Shown here: in pieces, positions 42,775 to 50,925 of the stretch
Numbering within the stretch: position 1 is the stretch's first letter
Layout: each line of letters opens with the position of its first letter
The notes under the pieces: model-generated
Told to the model about the DNA's origin: nothing
The model's input: the letters and a program-made list of their open reading frames with translations, nothing else
Databases searched by the model: none
Made by a program: the position numbers and the translations under genes
IMG/VR virus record: IMGVR_UViG_3300036761_002481
Coordinates: 1 to 64,000 of that record
Reading direction: 5' to 3' (one strand)
DNA length: 64,000 bases
From: a virus

Positions 42775-42995
42775 GCGTTTCGATACCGCCACCCTCGCCG
42801 GAGGACGAGCGTGTTCGTGAGCTCGCCCGCGAGTATTGGGAGCTCTGGCAGAAGCTCAGGAAGGGTCCGCGTCGGCAGCTCACGCGCCGCCACAAAGAGA
42901 CCTACACACGCTGGCTCGAGATCTTCCGTGAGATCATGGAGCTTCGTCCGAACCAGAACCCGGTCGACGTGATCGACCGCCTGAGGCCCTCGTGA
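42771..42995 (+). CDS. Small helical protein
   Basis: 74 residues with ATGA/GTGA overlaps on both sides. Helical and charged (LAREYWELWQKLRKG), with a basic middle (RRQLTRRHK). No family recognised. Confidence 0.6.
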   Translation: MSVSIPPPSPEDERVRELAREYWELWQKLRKGPRRQLTRRHKETYTRWLEIFREIMELRPNQNPVDVIDRLRPS

Positions 42996-44257
42996 GGGTC
43001 AACCAGATCCGAGCGATCGAGCTCTTCGGCTGTGCCGGCGGCATGGCGGACGGCTTTCGCCAGGCAGGGCTTCAGTTCGAGTTCGCGTTCGATCGCGATC
43101 CTGACGCCTGCGCGAGCTACACGGCGAACCTCGGGCGCGCGCCGATCGAGATGGACGTTCGTTCGTTGTCTCGACTGATAGGCCAAGGCTGGCTGCCGCG
43201 AAACAAGATCGATCTTCTCGTCGCCGATCCACCGTGCACTCCGTGGAGCCGCTCCGGAAAGCGTCAGGGGCTCGCCGATCATCGAGACATGCTCGCCGAA
43301 ACCTGCTTGCTGATCTCGAAGCTACGACCGCGCTACTGGCTGATCGGAAACGTCCCCGGACTCGACGACGCCACGAACTGGGAGACGGTCCAGGCAGTGA
43401 TCGGCGGCATCGACGGCTACTGCATCGATTACCTCAAGCTCGACGCTGCCGACTACGGCGTGCCGCAGCATCGACTTCGGCCGGTCTGGTTCGGTCACCC
43501 GTTCGGCACAGCGCATCTCTCCTATCCGCGACCGACGCACTGCGATCCGCGCGAGCGAGATACGCTTCACATCCCCGGCTACGAGATGAGCCCCTGGGTG
43601 ACCGTTCGCCAGGCGCTCGAACATTTACCGCTCTCCGATCTCGGCACGCCGATCCGCGTCCGATGGAACAACAAATCGCACGAGCCGTCGCAGCTCGACG
43701 TTCCCGGAAAGGTGGTGCCGGCGAGCCAACCTGGGAACCGCGGAGCGGTGCTGAGCATCGATCACCGGATGAGCGGACCGAACGAGCCGGCGAAGACGCT
43801 GACGATGAACACTCACGGCGATGGAGCGTTGCTCGAGCTCCCGCGTACCAATGCGCCGTGGGCGCTCCTGCGGAACTCGAAGCATCCGATCAACCGAGCG
43901 AACGAACCGGCGTTCACGATCACGGCGCGCGACACCGGCGGAGCTCAGGGCGGGCGCAGTCTCGAGTGGCCTTGGGATCGACCGTCGACGACCGTCACGT
44001 CGCGCGACTCGATCCCGAAGTTCGGTCGCAACGGCCGAAATGCGTGGGAGACTCAGAGCGCGAACGCGATAAAGCTCTCGGAGCGAGCGGCATCTCTCCT
44101 GCAAGGCTTTCCTGACGGTTGGAAGTTCGTCGGAAAGACGAAGCGCTCTCGCTGGGCGCAGATCGGCCAGGCGATGCCGCCGCCGCTCGCTCACGCGCTC
44201 GCTCGGGGGATCGTGCGGATCATCTGCGCGCACGATCGACGAGAGGGCCGCGCATGA
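42992..44257 (+). CDS. C5-cytosine DNA methyltransferase
   Basis: 421 residues from GTG 42992. Motif I ELFGCAGGMADGF, motif IV DPPCTPWS with the catalytic Cys near residue 80, motif VIII QHRLR, motif IX/X LLQGFPDGW and IGQAMPPP. The motif VI position reads GNVPGL instead of ENV, so the conserved Glu is missing. The target-recognition part contains three PAKTLT/PAFTIT/STTVT-like repeats. It should methylate cytosine in phage DNA; effect of the missing Glu is unknown. Confidence 0.85.
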   Translation: MRVNQIRAIELFGCAGGMADGFRQAGLQFEFAFDRDPDACASYTANLGRAPIEMDVRSLSRLIGQGWLPRNKIDLLVADPPCTPWSRSGKRQGLADHRDMLAETCLLISKLRPRYWLIGNVPGLDDATNWETVQAVIGGIDGYCIDYLKLDAADYGVPQHRLRPVWFGHPFGTAHLSYPRPTHCDPRERDTLHIPGYEMSPWVTVRQALEHLPLSDLGTPIRVRWNNKSHEPSQLDVPGKVVPASQPGNRGAVLSIDHRMSGPNEPAKTLTMNTHGDGALLELPRTNAPWALLRNSKHPINRANEPAFTITARDTGGAQGGRSLEWPWDRPSTTVTSRDSIPKFGRNGRNAWETQSANAIKLSERAASLLQGFPDGWKFVGKTKRSRWAQIGQAMPPPLAHALARGIVRIICAHDRREGRA

Positions 44258-44469
44258 CCGCTTGGGTGAACGCCGAGATACACATCTATCTCGACCGCGA
44301 CTGTCGCTGGCGATCGCGCGTCGAGGTCACCCATCGAGGAACGTCGTTGCGCTTCGACGTTCCACCGCGCGATCGACCAGGCACCGAGCACGCGCACGGA
44401 CTCGTGCCGCTCTTCATGCAGATCGTCGAAGCGTTCGCCGAGCTCCGCGATCGCGGAGCGTCGCAATGA
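44254..44469 (+). CDS. Hypothetical protein
   Basis: 71 residues, ATGA overlaps both sides. Beta-rich start (VNAEIHIYLDRDCRW) then a helix. No family recognised. Confidence 0.55.
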   Translation: MTAWVNAEIHIYLDRDCRWRSRVEVTHRGTSLRFDVPPRDRPGTEHAHGLVPLFMQIVEAFAELRDRGASQ

Positions 44470-44765
44470 AGACGCGTGCGGTCGGCAATCTCTCCTACTG
44501 GCTCGGCTTCGTGCGCGGTGTCGAGCGACCGAGGTTCATCGTGCTCGGCAAGCAGCCGAATGCGCGGACGCTCCGACCGACCATCTGCTCCGGATACGTC
44601 GAACACCGACCGAAGCTTCGCGTCGTCGTAGACCAGGGCGTTCTTCCGATGTGGGTCGAGAGTCGGATCTTCCAGGATGCGCGCGACGGACTTTTCGACG
44701 GTCCGGAGGCTGCGAAGCGCAGGTGGCGGTATCTCGTCAGAGATCAGCGATTGGAGAAACGATGA
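44466..44765 (+). CDS. Hypothetical protein
   Basis: 99 residues. RFIVLGKQPN and LRVVVDQGVLPMWVES suggest a small alpha/beta domain; the C-terminus is basic (KRRWRYLVRDQR). No family recognised. Confidence 0.55.
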   Translation: MKTRAVGNLSYWLGFVRGVERPRFIVLGKQPNARTLRPTICSGYVEHRPKLRVVVDQGVLPMWVESRIFQDARDGLFDGPEAAKRRWRYLVRDQRLEKR

Positions 44766-44775
44766 ACGAACGTTG

Positions 44776-45045
44776 GCAAGCATCGCGTCGATCGGCGATC
44801 TCGACGACCTCGAGAGTCTCGAAACGGTGGCGACCGAAGATGATGGTGAACCGAGCGGCGACGGTTCTCTCGAGAACGCGTTTCTCGTCGACGAAGAGAG
44901 CGGCGAGGTCGTGATTCGACGCCGTCCGAACGCGCGACTGACGCACGACCAGGCGCTGAACCTCGCCGCGTGGATCATCGCGGTCACGGAGAGCGACATT
45001 GCGGACGTCGAGGAGCTCGTTCGTCGCGCGGTCGAGAGCCTATGA
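44776..45045 (+). CDS. Hypothetical acidic protein, start uncertain
   Basis: About 89 residues from TTG 44776 (ASIGDLDDLESLETV, EESGEVVIRRRPNARLT, ALNLAAWIIAVTE). The usual ATGA junction lies at 44762 but in another frame, so either TTG is used or one base is missing. Ends with an ATGA overlap. Confidence 0.5.
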   Translation, partial: ASIASIGDLDDLESLETVATEDDGEPSGDGSLENAFLVDEESGEVVIRRRPNARLTHDQALNLAAWIIAVTESDIADVEELVRRAVESL

Positions 45046-45545
45046 CGTCCGACGGTCGCGAGCTCGACGACGATGCGGAGCTTCGAGCGATGCTCGACGA
45101 TGCGCGCCGCGGCGTGCCCTCGGCGATCGGTCGCGGATCTAAAGCCGAGTCTCCGGCGACGTTCGCGCAGCTTCAGCGCGCTCTCGGCGAGTGGCAGCGC
45201 CGCAACTTCCCGAACGTGAGACGGCTCGAACCGATCGTCGGCATCGCCGAGGAGATGGGCGAAGCGTGGGACGCGCTGCTCGGACTGCTCGCGCTCGGGA
45301 AGCTCTCCGGCGTCGTCGGCGCCGTCTGTCACGCTGCGCTCAAGCACCAGCAGGGGATCCGCGGCACGCCTGCCGAGCTGCGCGAGAAGCTCGTCGACGC
45401 GATCGGCGACCTGATGATCTTCGCGGTCAACGCCTGCAACCTCTTCGATCTCGATCTCCAGGAAATCGTTGACAGGACATGGGCGACGGTCAGCAAGCGC
45501 GACTGGCGAGCCGACCCCGCCGGCGGAGGAACGAATGGCAAGTAA
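45042..45545 (+). CDS. MazG-like nucleotide pyrophosphohydrolase
   Basis: 167 residues. GIAEEMGEAWDA near residue 67 and KLVDAIGDLMIFAVNACN near 115 supply the EExxE...ExxD metal-site pattern of all-alpha MazG-type NTP pyrophosphatases. Such phage enzymes hydrolyse dNTPs or alarmones. LQRALGEWQRRNFP is the typical start. It is close to DUF3310 and ThyX genes, forming a nucleotide module. Confidence 0.75.
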   Translation: MTSDGRELDDDAELRAMLDDARRGVPSAIGRGSKAESPATFAQLQRALGEWQRRNFPNVRRLEPIVGIAEEMGEAWDALLGLLALGKLSGVVGAVCHAALKHQQGIRGTPAELREKLVDAIGDLMIFAVNACNLFDLDLQEIVDRTWATVSKRDWRADPAGGGTNGK

Positions 45546-46038
45546 CGTGGATCATCCGGCGCACTACAACGCCGGTCGCATCGAGGTGATCGACGCGATC
45601 GAAGACTGGAAGCTGAACTTCAACTGCGGCAACGCGGTGAAGTACGTCGCTCGCGCCGACCACAAGGGGCGACGTTTCGAGGATCTGCAAAAGGCGATCT
45701 GGTACCTGTCGCGCGAGCTCGCGTCGTTCGAGCCGGAGATACCGGCGCCGGTGCCGCCGAGACAACCGGTGCGTCGGTTTCTGAAGAAGAGCGCGAGCGA
45801 CGGCGATCGTCTCGACGATCTTTCGAGCGCGAAGCGTCTGACGCTCGGCGATCGAGTTGCGGATTTTCTCAACCGACACTCGGACGCCGTCTACCACGTC
45901 CGAGTGATCGCAGAGCAGCTCGGGTGCTCGGACCGCCGCTCGCTCGGGTCCTGCATGTCGCGGCTCGTCACCAGGCGCGTGATCCGGCGAGAGCGTCGCG
46001 GCGTCTACGGCGCTCGCGTCTCGAAAGCGTCGTCGTGA
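45535..46038 (+). CDS. DUF3310 protein with C-terminal winged-helix-like part
   Basis: 167 residues. VDHPAHYNAGRIEVIDAIED, CGNAVKYVARA and DLQKAIWYL are the DUF3310 pattern, common in phages as a nucleotide-related protein. The C-terminal about 60 residues (SDAVYHVRVIAEQLGCSDRR) look like a winged helix, which is not usual for that family. It overlaps MazG-like by 11 bases. Confidence 0.75.
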   Translation: MASNVDHPAHYNAGRIEVIDAIEDWKLNFNCGNAVKYVARADHKGRRFEDLQKAIWYLSRELASFEPEIPAPVPPRQPVRRFLKKSASDGDRLDDLSSAKRLTLGDRVADFLNRHSDAVYHVRVIAEQLGCSDRRSLGSCMSRLVTRRVIRRERRGVYGARVSKASS

Positions 46039-46274
46039 AGACGCGCTGGATCGACACACCGATCGAGCGAGCGGCGGATGTCGGCGAGTGCGCGCTCGCT
46101 CCGCTGCTCGACGCCGACTGCTGCGACGGTGCGATCCAGATCGGTGAGAACGTGCACGTCGGAGACGGTGCGCGGGCGCATGTTCGCTGCGTCGAAGAAG
46201 CGTTCCTGCGTGCGAACAGTTTCGACTTCAGCGGGAGGTTCGGCGTCGCTGCGGCGACGAGACGCGGGCGATGA
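46035..46274 (+). CDS. Hypothetical protein
   Basis: 79 residues from GTG (GTGA overlap). Contains a CC pair and IQIGENVHVGDGARA. No family recognised. Confidence 0.5.
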   Translation: MKTRWIDTPIERAADVGECALAPLLDADCCDGAIQIGENVHVGDGARAHVRCVEEAFLRANSFDFSGRFGVAAATRRGR

Positions 46275-46453
46275 CGAACGACGACAAGCGGAATCCAGGC
46301 GCGCCGGCCGCGGTCGCGGCGGGCTGCATCTGTCCGCGGATCGACAACTGCAACGGTCGCGGTCGCGGTTGCGACGGCGAGAAGTTCGGCTGGGTCGTCC
46401 GCCAGGACTGCCCGGTTCACAAGGAGGATAGCGATGGGACTGAAGAGCGATGA
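46271..46453 (+). CDS. Small Cys-rich protein
   Basis: 60 residues. GCICPRIDNCNGRGRGCDGEK and a later DCPVHK look like a small zinc-binding fold, as in other phage mini-proteins. It overlaps the next gene by 20 bases. Confidence 0.6.
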   Translation: MTNDDKRNPGAPAAVAAGCICPRIDNCNGRGRGCDGEKFGWVVRQDCPVHKEDSDGTEER

Positions 46454-46658
46454 CAGCTGCTTGGCCAAGGCAAAGGACGACGAGCCGATCTTCGTTCTGC
46501 GATCGACGGACCGACTCGCGCCGGACATCGTGCGCGAGTGGGCGAAGCTCGCGGAGCGCGGCGGAACCGACCGCGGGAAGATCGAAGAAGCCTACAGGCT
46601 CGCCGGCCGGATGGAGGACTGGGCGGCCGCGAACGGCGGAAGCAAGCATCCGGACTAG
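46434..46658 (+). CDS. Small hypothetical protein
   Basis: 74 residues. AAGGAGG before the ATG supports the start. FVLRSTDRLAPDIVREWAKLA resembles small phage proteins with an inhibitory or regulatory role, unproven. Confidence 0.6.
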   Translation: MGLKSDDSCLAKAKDDEPIFVLRSTDRLAPDIVREWAKLAERGGTDRGKIEEAYRLAGRMEDWAAANGGSKHPD

Positions 46659-46661
46659 CGG

Positions 46662-47033
46662 ATGATAAGTCCGCTTCCGAGACCGTGGATGGGATACTTC
46701 GGCATCACGAAGATCGTCGTGTGGCTTCGCTACGCGCACGACGATCTTGAAGTTCTCGCGAACACGCAGCTTCGTCCGGGCGATGTCGTGCTCGACGTCG
46801 AGATGCAGGTTCGCAACGTCGACGCGCCGCACGATGTTGGACCGATCACGCTCCGGCGAGTTCTGACCGGTCTCAAGTTCGACGGCTCGCCGGAGGATCG
46901 TGACGCGACGATCCGCAGATACGTGAGGAGCGTCGTTCGCGAGGCGGTTCTTCACGAGGTCGACGAGTGGCTTCGATTCGACGGCGTCCGCCTGACCGAC
47001 CCGCACCCGTCACATTACGGGCGACCGCGATGA
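46662..47033 (+). CDS. Hypothetical protein
   Basis: 123 residues. VLDVEMQVRNVDAPHD and IRRYVRSVVREAVLHEVDEWL suggest a beta-rich start and helical end. C-terminal HEVDEWLRFDG, then DPHP, is similar to a small phage family of unknown function. ATGA overlap with the next gene. Confidence 0.6.
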   Translation: MISPLPRPWMGYFGITKIVVWLRYAHDDLEVLANTQLRPGDVVLDVEMQVRNVDAPHDVGPITLRRVLTGLKFDGSPEDRDATIRRYVRSVVREAVLHEVDEWLRFDGVRLTDPHPSHYGRPR

Positions 47034-47191
47034 GCTGGTGGCTCAAAGAGATCGCTCGCTACAAATGCCGAGTGTGCGGCCGGCGCGCGTCGGTCGTGCT
47101 GATGAACCCGGCGAACGCCGAGTGCGGCTTTTACTGCGCCGCCTGCGGGCGTCGCGAAATGAACCGACGGAACGACGAATCGAGGACCTGA
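47030..47191 (+). CDS. Small zinc-ribbon protein
   Basis: 53 residues. CRVCGRR...CAACGRRE forms a zinc ribbon. It is translationally coupled to ThyX (one-base overlap). Confidence 0.6.
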   Translation: MSWWLKEIARYKCRVCGRRASVVLMNPANAECGFYCAACGRREMNRRNDESRT

Positions 47192-48114
47192 TGGGATACG
47201 CCGCGAAGATACTCGCAGACTCGACGAACCCTGCCGGCGTCCGGCTGATCACGTTCGAGATCACGTTTCCTAGGATCGTGCTCGCCGAGTTCAACACGCA
47301 TCGCGTCTTCTCGCGGAACTCGGCGAGCAGCCGCGCGATCCCGACGAAGAAGTTGCTCTATCGAGTTCTCGCGGACCCGTTCGTTCCGGAGTATTTCGGC
47401 AAAAACCAGAAAGGGATGCAGGCGCGCGCGGAGCTCTCGCGCTGGCGTCGCTCGCTCGCGAGAGCGACGTGGCTCTTCGCGAGTCGGCTCGCGGTCGCGC
47501 TCGTCTGGCTGCTCTCGAAGCTCGATCTCCACAAGCAGATATCGAACCGACTGCTCGAGCCGTTTCTTTGGCACACGGTGATCGTCACGTCGTCGGAGTG
47601 GGCGAACTTCTTCGCGCTCAGGTGTCATCCGGACGCGCAGCCGGAGATTCGAGAGATCGCCGTCCGGATGCGCGATCTCGAACGCGCGCTCGCGCATCGC
47701 TCGAAGCGGCTCGTCGTCGGAGAGTGGCACCTGCCGCTCGTGACCGGACTCGACTGGACCGAAGAGGTCTGGCAGCCGCCGGCTAGCCACAGCTACGCAT
47801 CGAGCGGCAACTTCGGCCTGCTCTCGCACGATCAAATCGCGCGCGTCTCGTCCGCTCGCTGCGCGCGCGTCTCGTTCCTGACGCACGACGGGCGGCGGAG
47901 CATCGTCGACGATCTCGCGCTCGCAACGAAGCTACAGGACGCGGGTCACATGTCGCCGTTCGAGCATGTCGCGCGAGCGGAAGCCGACACGCAGTTTCGG
48001 GGGAACATTCGCGGCTTCACGCAGCTCCGGAAGCTTTTGCCGGACGAAGCCGTGTTTCGAGCGCGGAACAACGTCTCGAAACCTCCTACCAATCGACCGC
48101 TCCGGGCCGTTTGA
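47191..48114 (+). CDS. thyX: Flavin-dependent thymidylate synthase
   Basis: 307 residues. THRVFSRNSASSRAIP near residues 35-50 is the ThyX signature; the QISNRLLEPFLWHTVIVT and MSPFEHVA segments complete the active-site region. It methylates dUMP to dTMP using FAD and methylenetetrahydrofolate. It works with MazG-like and deoxynucleotidase genes on dNTP supply. Length fits the longer phage ThyX forms. It ends the operon; a promoter motif lies 22 bases after the stop. Confidence 0.9.
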   Translation: MGYAAKILADSTNPAGVRLITFEITFPRIVLAEFNTHRVFSRNSASSRAIPTKKLLYRVLADPFVPEYFGKNQKGMQARAELSRWRRSLARATWLFASRLAVALVWLLSKLDLHKQISNRLLEPFLWHTVIVTSSEWANFFALRCHPDAQPEIREIAVRMRDLERALAHRSKRLVVGEWHLPLVTGLDWTEEVWQPPASHSYASSGNFGLLSHDQIARVSSARCARVSFLTHDGRRSIVDDLALATKLQDAGHMSPFEHVARAEADTQFRGNIRGFTQLRKLLPDEAVFRARNNVSKPPTNRPLRAV

Positions 48115-48135
48115 CCGGCTGCCCGGCTGGCAGAA

Positions 48136-48160
48136 GTATCCGAACGTTGGGATACTAGAT
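48136..48160 (+). promoter_or_regulatory. GTATCC-N9-GATACTA promoter motif, site 2
   Basis: GTATCC at 48136 and GATACTAGA at 48151; 17 bases before GATACT stands TGGCAG, a possible -35, also present at site 4. The start at 48207 is 56 bases downstream. Confidence 0.7.
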
Positions 48161-48206
48161 TGAGAGGACGGCGACTCGCCGGTCCGGGAGAAGCGGAGTA
48201 GGTCGG

Positions 48207-48461
48207 ATGTCGTACTACATTTGCAGGCGCGGGGTTCCGGGTAGCGCGGTCGAGATCAACCGAGAGCCGAACGCGGCTGAGATCGAAGTCTTCGCGCAGT
48301 GCGGCTTCGAGATGGCGTCGCTAGGCGACACGTTCCGCAAAACGTGCCGCTGTCCGGTCAACGGCGACGGCTACTGGTACACGCGAGTCGAGCTCGTCGA
48401 CGCGTCCGGCTTCTGCGTCGGTAGCTTCCGCCCCGAGAACTCGATCGGGGGTGAGCTGTGA
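48207..48461 (+). CDS. Hypothetical Cys-containing protein
   Basis: 84 residues, first gene after promoter motif 2. CRRG near the start, and KTCRCPVNGDGYWYT with a later FCVGSF. Possibly a small metal-binding fold. GTGA overlap with the next gene. Confidence 0.6.
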   Translation: MSYYICRRGVPGSAVEINREPNAAEIEVFAQCGFEMASLGDTFRKTCRCPVNGDGYWYTRVELVDASGFCVGSFRPENSIGGEL

Positions 48462-48776
48462 GCGCGCTCGTCGCCGAGGTCCGGCTGCTCGGCAGCCGCG
48501 AGACCGGGTTCGGCTTCATCGTCCTGTTGACCGAGCGGAACGCGAAGCTCGTCTCGCTCGCGAGCGACGGTGGCGCGGACGACCATTACTGCGCGACGGC
48601 GGGCCTGCTGGGCGGCGATCCGGCTCATCAAGCGGCTCGGGTACCTCTCCGGCGGCGTCCGCTTCTACGACCCGCACGGCGTCTCCGCGGACTTCGATCT
48701 CGAGAAGCGCGTTCCGGTAGTCGGCTCGCCGCTCTGGGTGTACGGCGGCAACTTCCGCTCGACGGTGGCGTCGTGA
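48458..48776 (+). CDS. Hypothetical protein, broken by an apparent frameshift
   Basis: GTG 48458 reads ALVAEVRLLGSRETGFGF to about 48610 and then turns Arg-rich. The +1 frame then reads AIRLIKRLGYLSGGVRFYD and VGSPLWVYGGNFRSTVAS to a stop at 48776, which overlaps the next GTG as usual. One base missing or extra near 48600-48620 would give a single about 105-residue protein. It may be a sequence error. Confidence 0.45.
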
Positions 48777-48982
48777 ACCAAAGTCGGCAGGACGCGTTCT
48801 CGCATGTGATTCGCGGCAGGCTCGGCTCGCTCGCCGGCCGCCCGTCCTACGCCTACCTGACCGCGCTGCGCTCGTTCGTGTACGAGTGGCTTGCGGAGAT
48901 CGAGGCTCGGATGGAGCGCGTTCTTCAGGACGAAGCGAGCGCCGAGCAGCTGGCAGCCGAGCTCCAGGAGACCGAGTCATGA
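48773..48982 (+). CDS. Small helical protein
   Basis: 69 residues from GTG 48773 (GTGA overlap). A helical region YLTALRSFVYEWLAEIEARM is followed by an acidic coiled segment. ATGA overlap to the next gene. Confidence 0.55.
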   Translation: MNQSRQDAFSHVIRGRLGSLAGRPSYAYLTALRSFVYEWLAEIEARMERVLQDEASAEQLAAELQETES

Positions 48983-49230
48983 CCGACGCGATGGCTCTTT
49001 TTTCCGAGTTCGACGTTCTAGACGCGAACGTCGTTCCCGCGATCGAGCGAGCGCTCTCCGACGTCGGAGCGTGCAACGTCGAGTCTGGCTACTACGGCGG
49101 CGGAGCCGGCGAGCTGCTGAGCGTTCGTTGCACGCTCGATCCGTCGCTTCTCGGCGCTGTCGAAGCCGCGCTCGCCCCTTGGGGATACCGGCTCTCGTCG
49201 GTCGAGGGCGGCGAAGTCTTCTGGGAGTAG
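48979..49230 (+). CDS. Small hypothetical protein
   Basis: 83 residues. VVPAIERALSDVGACNVESG and VEAALAPWGYRLSSVEGG resemble a ferredoxin-like alpha/beta domain. Ends a transcription unit, with a hairpin 31 bases downstream. Confidence 0.55.
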   Translation: MTDAMALFSEFDVLDANVVPAIERALSDVGACNVESGYYGGGAGELLSVRCTLDPSLLGAVEAALAPWGYRLSSVEGGEVFWE

Positions 49231-49260
49231 GCAACTCGCCTACCTAATCGCCACGAACAA

Positions 49261-49288
49261 GCGCTCGACGGTCGATTCCGTCGAGCGC
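49261..49288 (+). terminator. Strong hairpin between two units
   Basis: GCGCTCGACGG-TCGATT-CCGTCGAGCGC: 11-bp arms, 6-base loop, placed after the stop at 49230 and just before promoter motif 3. No T-run follows, so termination would be atypical. Confidence 0.6.
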
Positions 49289-49299
49289 CTCTGGTCGTT

Positions 49300-49323
49300 G
49301 TATCCGAACATTGGGATACTAAA
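49300..49323 (+). promoter_or_regulatory. GTATCC-N9-GATACTA promoter motif, site 3
   Basis: GTATCC at 49300 and GATACTAAA at 49315, directly after a hairpin and 44 bases before the GTG at 49359. Confidence 0.7.
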
Positions 49324-49358
49324 TAGGTCGGATGTACCGACGCGAAGGAGTAGGCGAA

Positions 49359-49811
49359 GTGCTCGTTACCATGAACGATTTGAAGGTGGTCCTCGGTCAG
49401 GTTGTCGACGTTCTCGGCCCGAACGGCTACCGCTTCGTGGAAGACAAGTTTCCGCAGTCGGACGTTCCGCGATGGCTGAACGTCGAAGTGTACGCAGGCG
49501 GCGTTGTCTATCGGCATCAGACTCGGACCGCGGTCGCGGAGACCGACGCGAAGCTTAGCTTCAATGACGACGGCAACGGCTGGAAAGCGTCGAGCGAGAT
49601 CAACGTTTACTCGGTCAACCGTCCGGCGACCGAAGCTCTCCTGATCCTCTCGCAGCATGTCTCGGCGATCGCGCGGCTCTCGGCGGCCGAGGCGCTGCTC
49701 CGCGAGTTCTTCGCCGGGATGTCCAACGAGACGATCGACGAGATCGTCGATCGGTTGGCAGAAGAGCGCGACCAGCTTCTCTCCGACTTGATGGCTTCGA
49801 GGACGAAGTGA
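49359..49811 (+). CDS. Hypothetical protein
   Basis: 150 residues from GTG 49359, with AAGGAG eight bases before. A beta-rich N-terminal 90 residues (WLNVEVYAGGVVYRHQTRTA) and a helical tail (LLREFFAGMSNETIDEIVDRL). First gene after promoter motif 3. No family recognised. Confidence 0.6.
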   Translation: MLVTMNDLKVVLGQVVDVLGPNGYRFVEDKFPQSDVPRWLNVEVYAGGVVYRHQTRTAVAETDAKLSFNDDGNGWKASSEINVYSVNRPATEALLILSQHVSAIARLSAAEALLREFFAGMSNETIDEIVDRLAEERDQLLSDLMASRTK

Positions 49812-50050
49812 TCGACGCACGCGCCCACCGGCTCGCGGTCTGGGCGCGCGCCTGCAAGCACGGCGCGCTCGCGCGTTACCTGGTCTTCGTTCAAGGCGGT
49901 CGCGTCTCGTTCGAGCTGCGACCGGCCGGCGGTCTCGATCAGGCGTACGCGTTCGCGGACGAAGCGCGCGCGAACGGAGCCGAGCAGGTCGCGATCTTCG
50001 CGTCGCGCGGTCCGACACGGGTAGGGAAGCTAGTTCGGCAGTGGGTCTAG
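49808..50050 (+). CDS. Small hypothetical protein
   Basis: 80 residues from GTG (GTGA overlap). ARYLVFVQGGRVSFELRPAG and DEARANGAEQVAIFAS suggest a small alpha/beta domain. Confidence 0.55.
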   Translation: MIDARAHRLAVWARACKHGALARYLVFVQGGRVSFELRPAGGLDQAYAFADEARANGAEQVAIFASRGPTRVGKLVRQWV

Positions 50051-50385
50051 GGGTTTCAACGGGGGAAGGGTTTTTTCGATGTTCTGCGCAAACACAGCGT
50101 CACGTTGCTCGCAAGCTCGGTCGTCCGGTTTCCGGCTTCCAACGCGAGACCTACGACGGTCGAGCAGTCGTGATCTTCGTCTGCGGCGAGCTCCGCGCGA
50201 CCGACACGGTCGACGAGCGCTTCGTCGAGGTGATCGTCGCTGGCCGCCGGCTGACGCCGCTGCCGGTCGCGGTAGCCGAGCTCGTTCTTCATGACTCGAC
50301 GCTCTACACGGCGAGCGAGCTTCTTCAGGAGTGCCGGATGATCGCCGCCGAGCACGCCGACGCGCGCGATACGGATCGCCCATGA
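50041..50385 (+). CDS. Hypothetical protein, start uncertain
   Basis: 114 codons from GTG 50041. The convincing part starts at TQRHVARKLGRPVSGF; AVVIFVCGELRATD is beta-rich. The lead crosses an A/G-rich stretch and a T6 run, and an ATG at 50079 in another frame may be the true start if a base is wrong. ATGA overlap to the RadC-like gene. Confidence 0.5.
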   Translation: MGLGVSTGEGFFRCSAQTQRHVARKLGRPVSGFQRETYDGRAVVIFVCGELRATDTVDERFVEVIVAGRRLTPLPVAVAELVLHDSTLYTASELLQECRMIAAEHADARDTDRP

Positions 50386-50876
50386 GCCGCCGCCGAGCAT
50401 CGACGCCGCGCGAGCTTCCGCCGGAGAGCGCGATGAAGACGATCCGCCGCTTCGAGCTCCGAGTCGAACGCGTCCGGCTCGAGAACTTGACGGCACCCTA
50501 CGGCAGCGTGATCGACAACTCGCGGCGCGCGTTCGTCGCGGTCCGGTCGCTCATCGGCGATCTCGAACAGGAGGTGATGATCGTCCTGCACCTGAACGCG
50601 CGCGGTCGGCTCGTCGGCTACCACGAAGCCGGTCGCGGTTCGATGACGCAGGTCGCGCTCGATCTCCGGTCGATCTTCCGGACCGCGCTCGTCGCCGGAG
50701 CTGCGTCGATCATTCTCGCGCACAACCACCCGAGTGGAGACGTGTCGCCGTCGGAGCAGGACGACGTGTTCAGCGCTCTCGAAGTTGCGAAAATCGTCGG
50801 CGTTCCGATCGTCGACCACGTGATCGTCGCGACCGAGGGATTCTGGTCGTACGCCGACGCCGACCGGCTCCGCTGA
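50382..50876 (+). CDS. RadC-like JAB/MPN domain protein
   Basis: 164 residues. The metal-binding JAMM motif HNHPSGDVSPSEQD lies near residues 112-125, with an upstream Glu region and DHVIVATEGFWSY after it. This is the RadC/DUF2466 type, shorter than chromosomal RadC because the N-terminal HhH is missing. Such proteins occur in phages and anti-restriction islands; the activity is not established. Confidence 0.8.
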   Translation: MSRRRASTPRELPPESAMKTIRRFELRVERVRLENLTAPYGSVIDNSRRAFVAVRSLIGDLEQEVMIVLHLNARGRLVGYHEAGRGSMTQVALDLRSIFRTALVAGAASIILAHNHPSGDVSPSEQDDVFSALEVAKIVGVPIVDHVIVATEGFWSYADADRLR

Positions 50877-50925
50877 TTCCGCTCGCGGCACGGTTCGCGA
50901 TCTCGGCGGTATAGGATCGGGCGAG

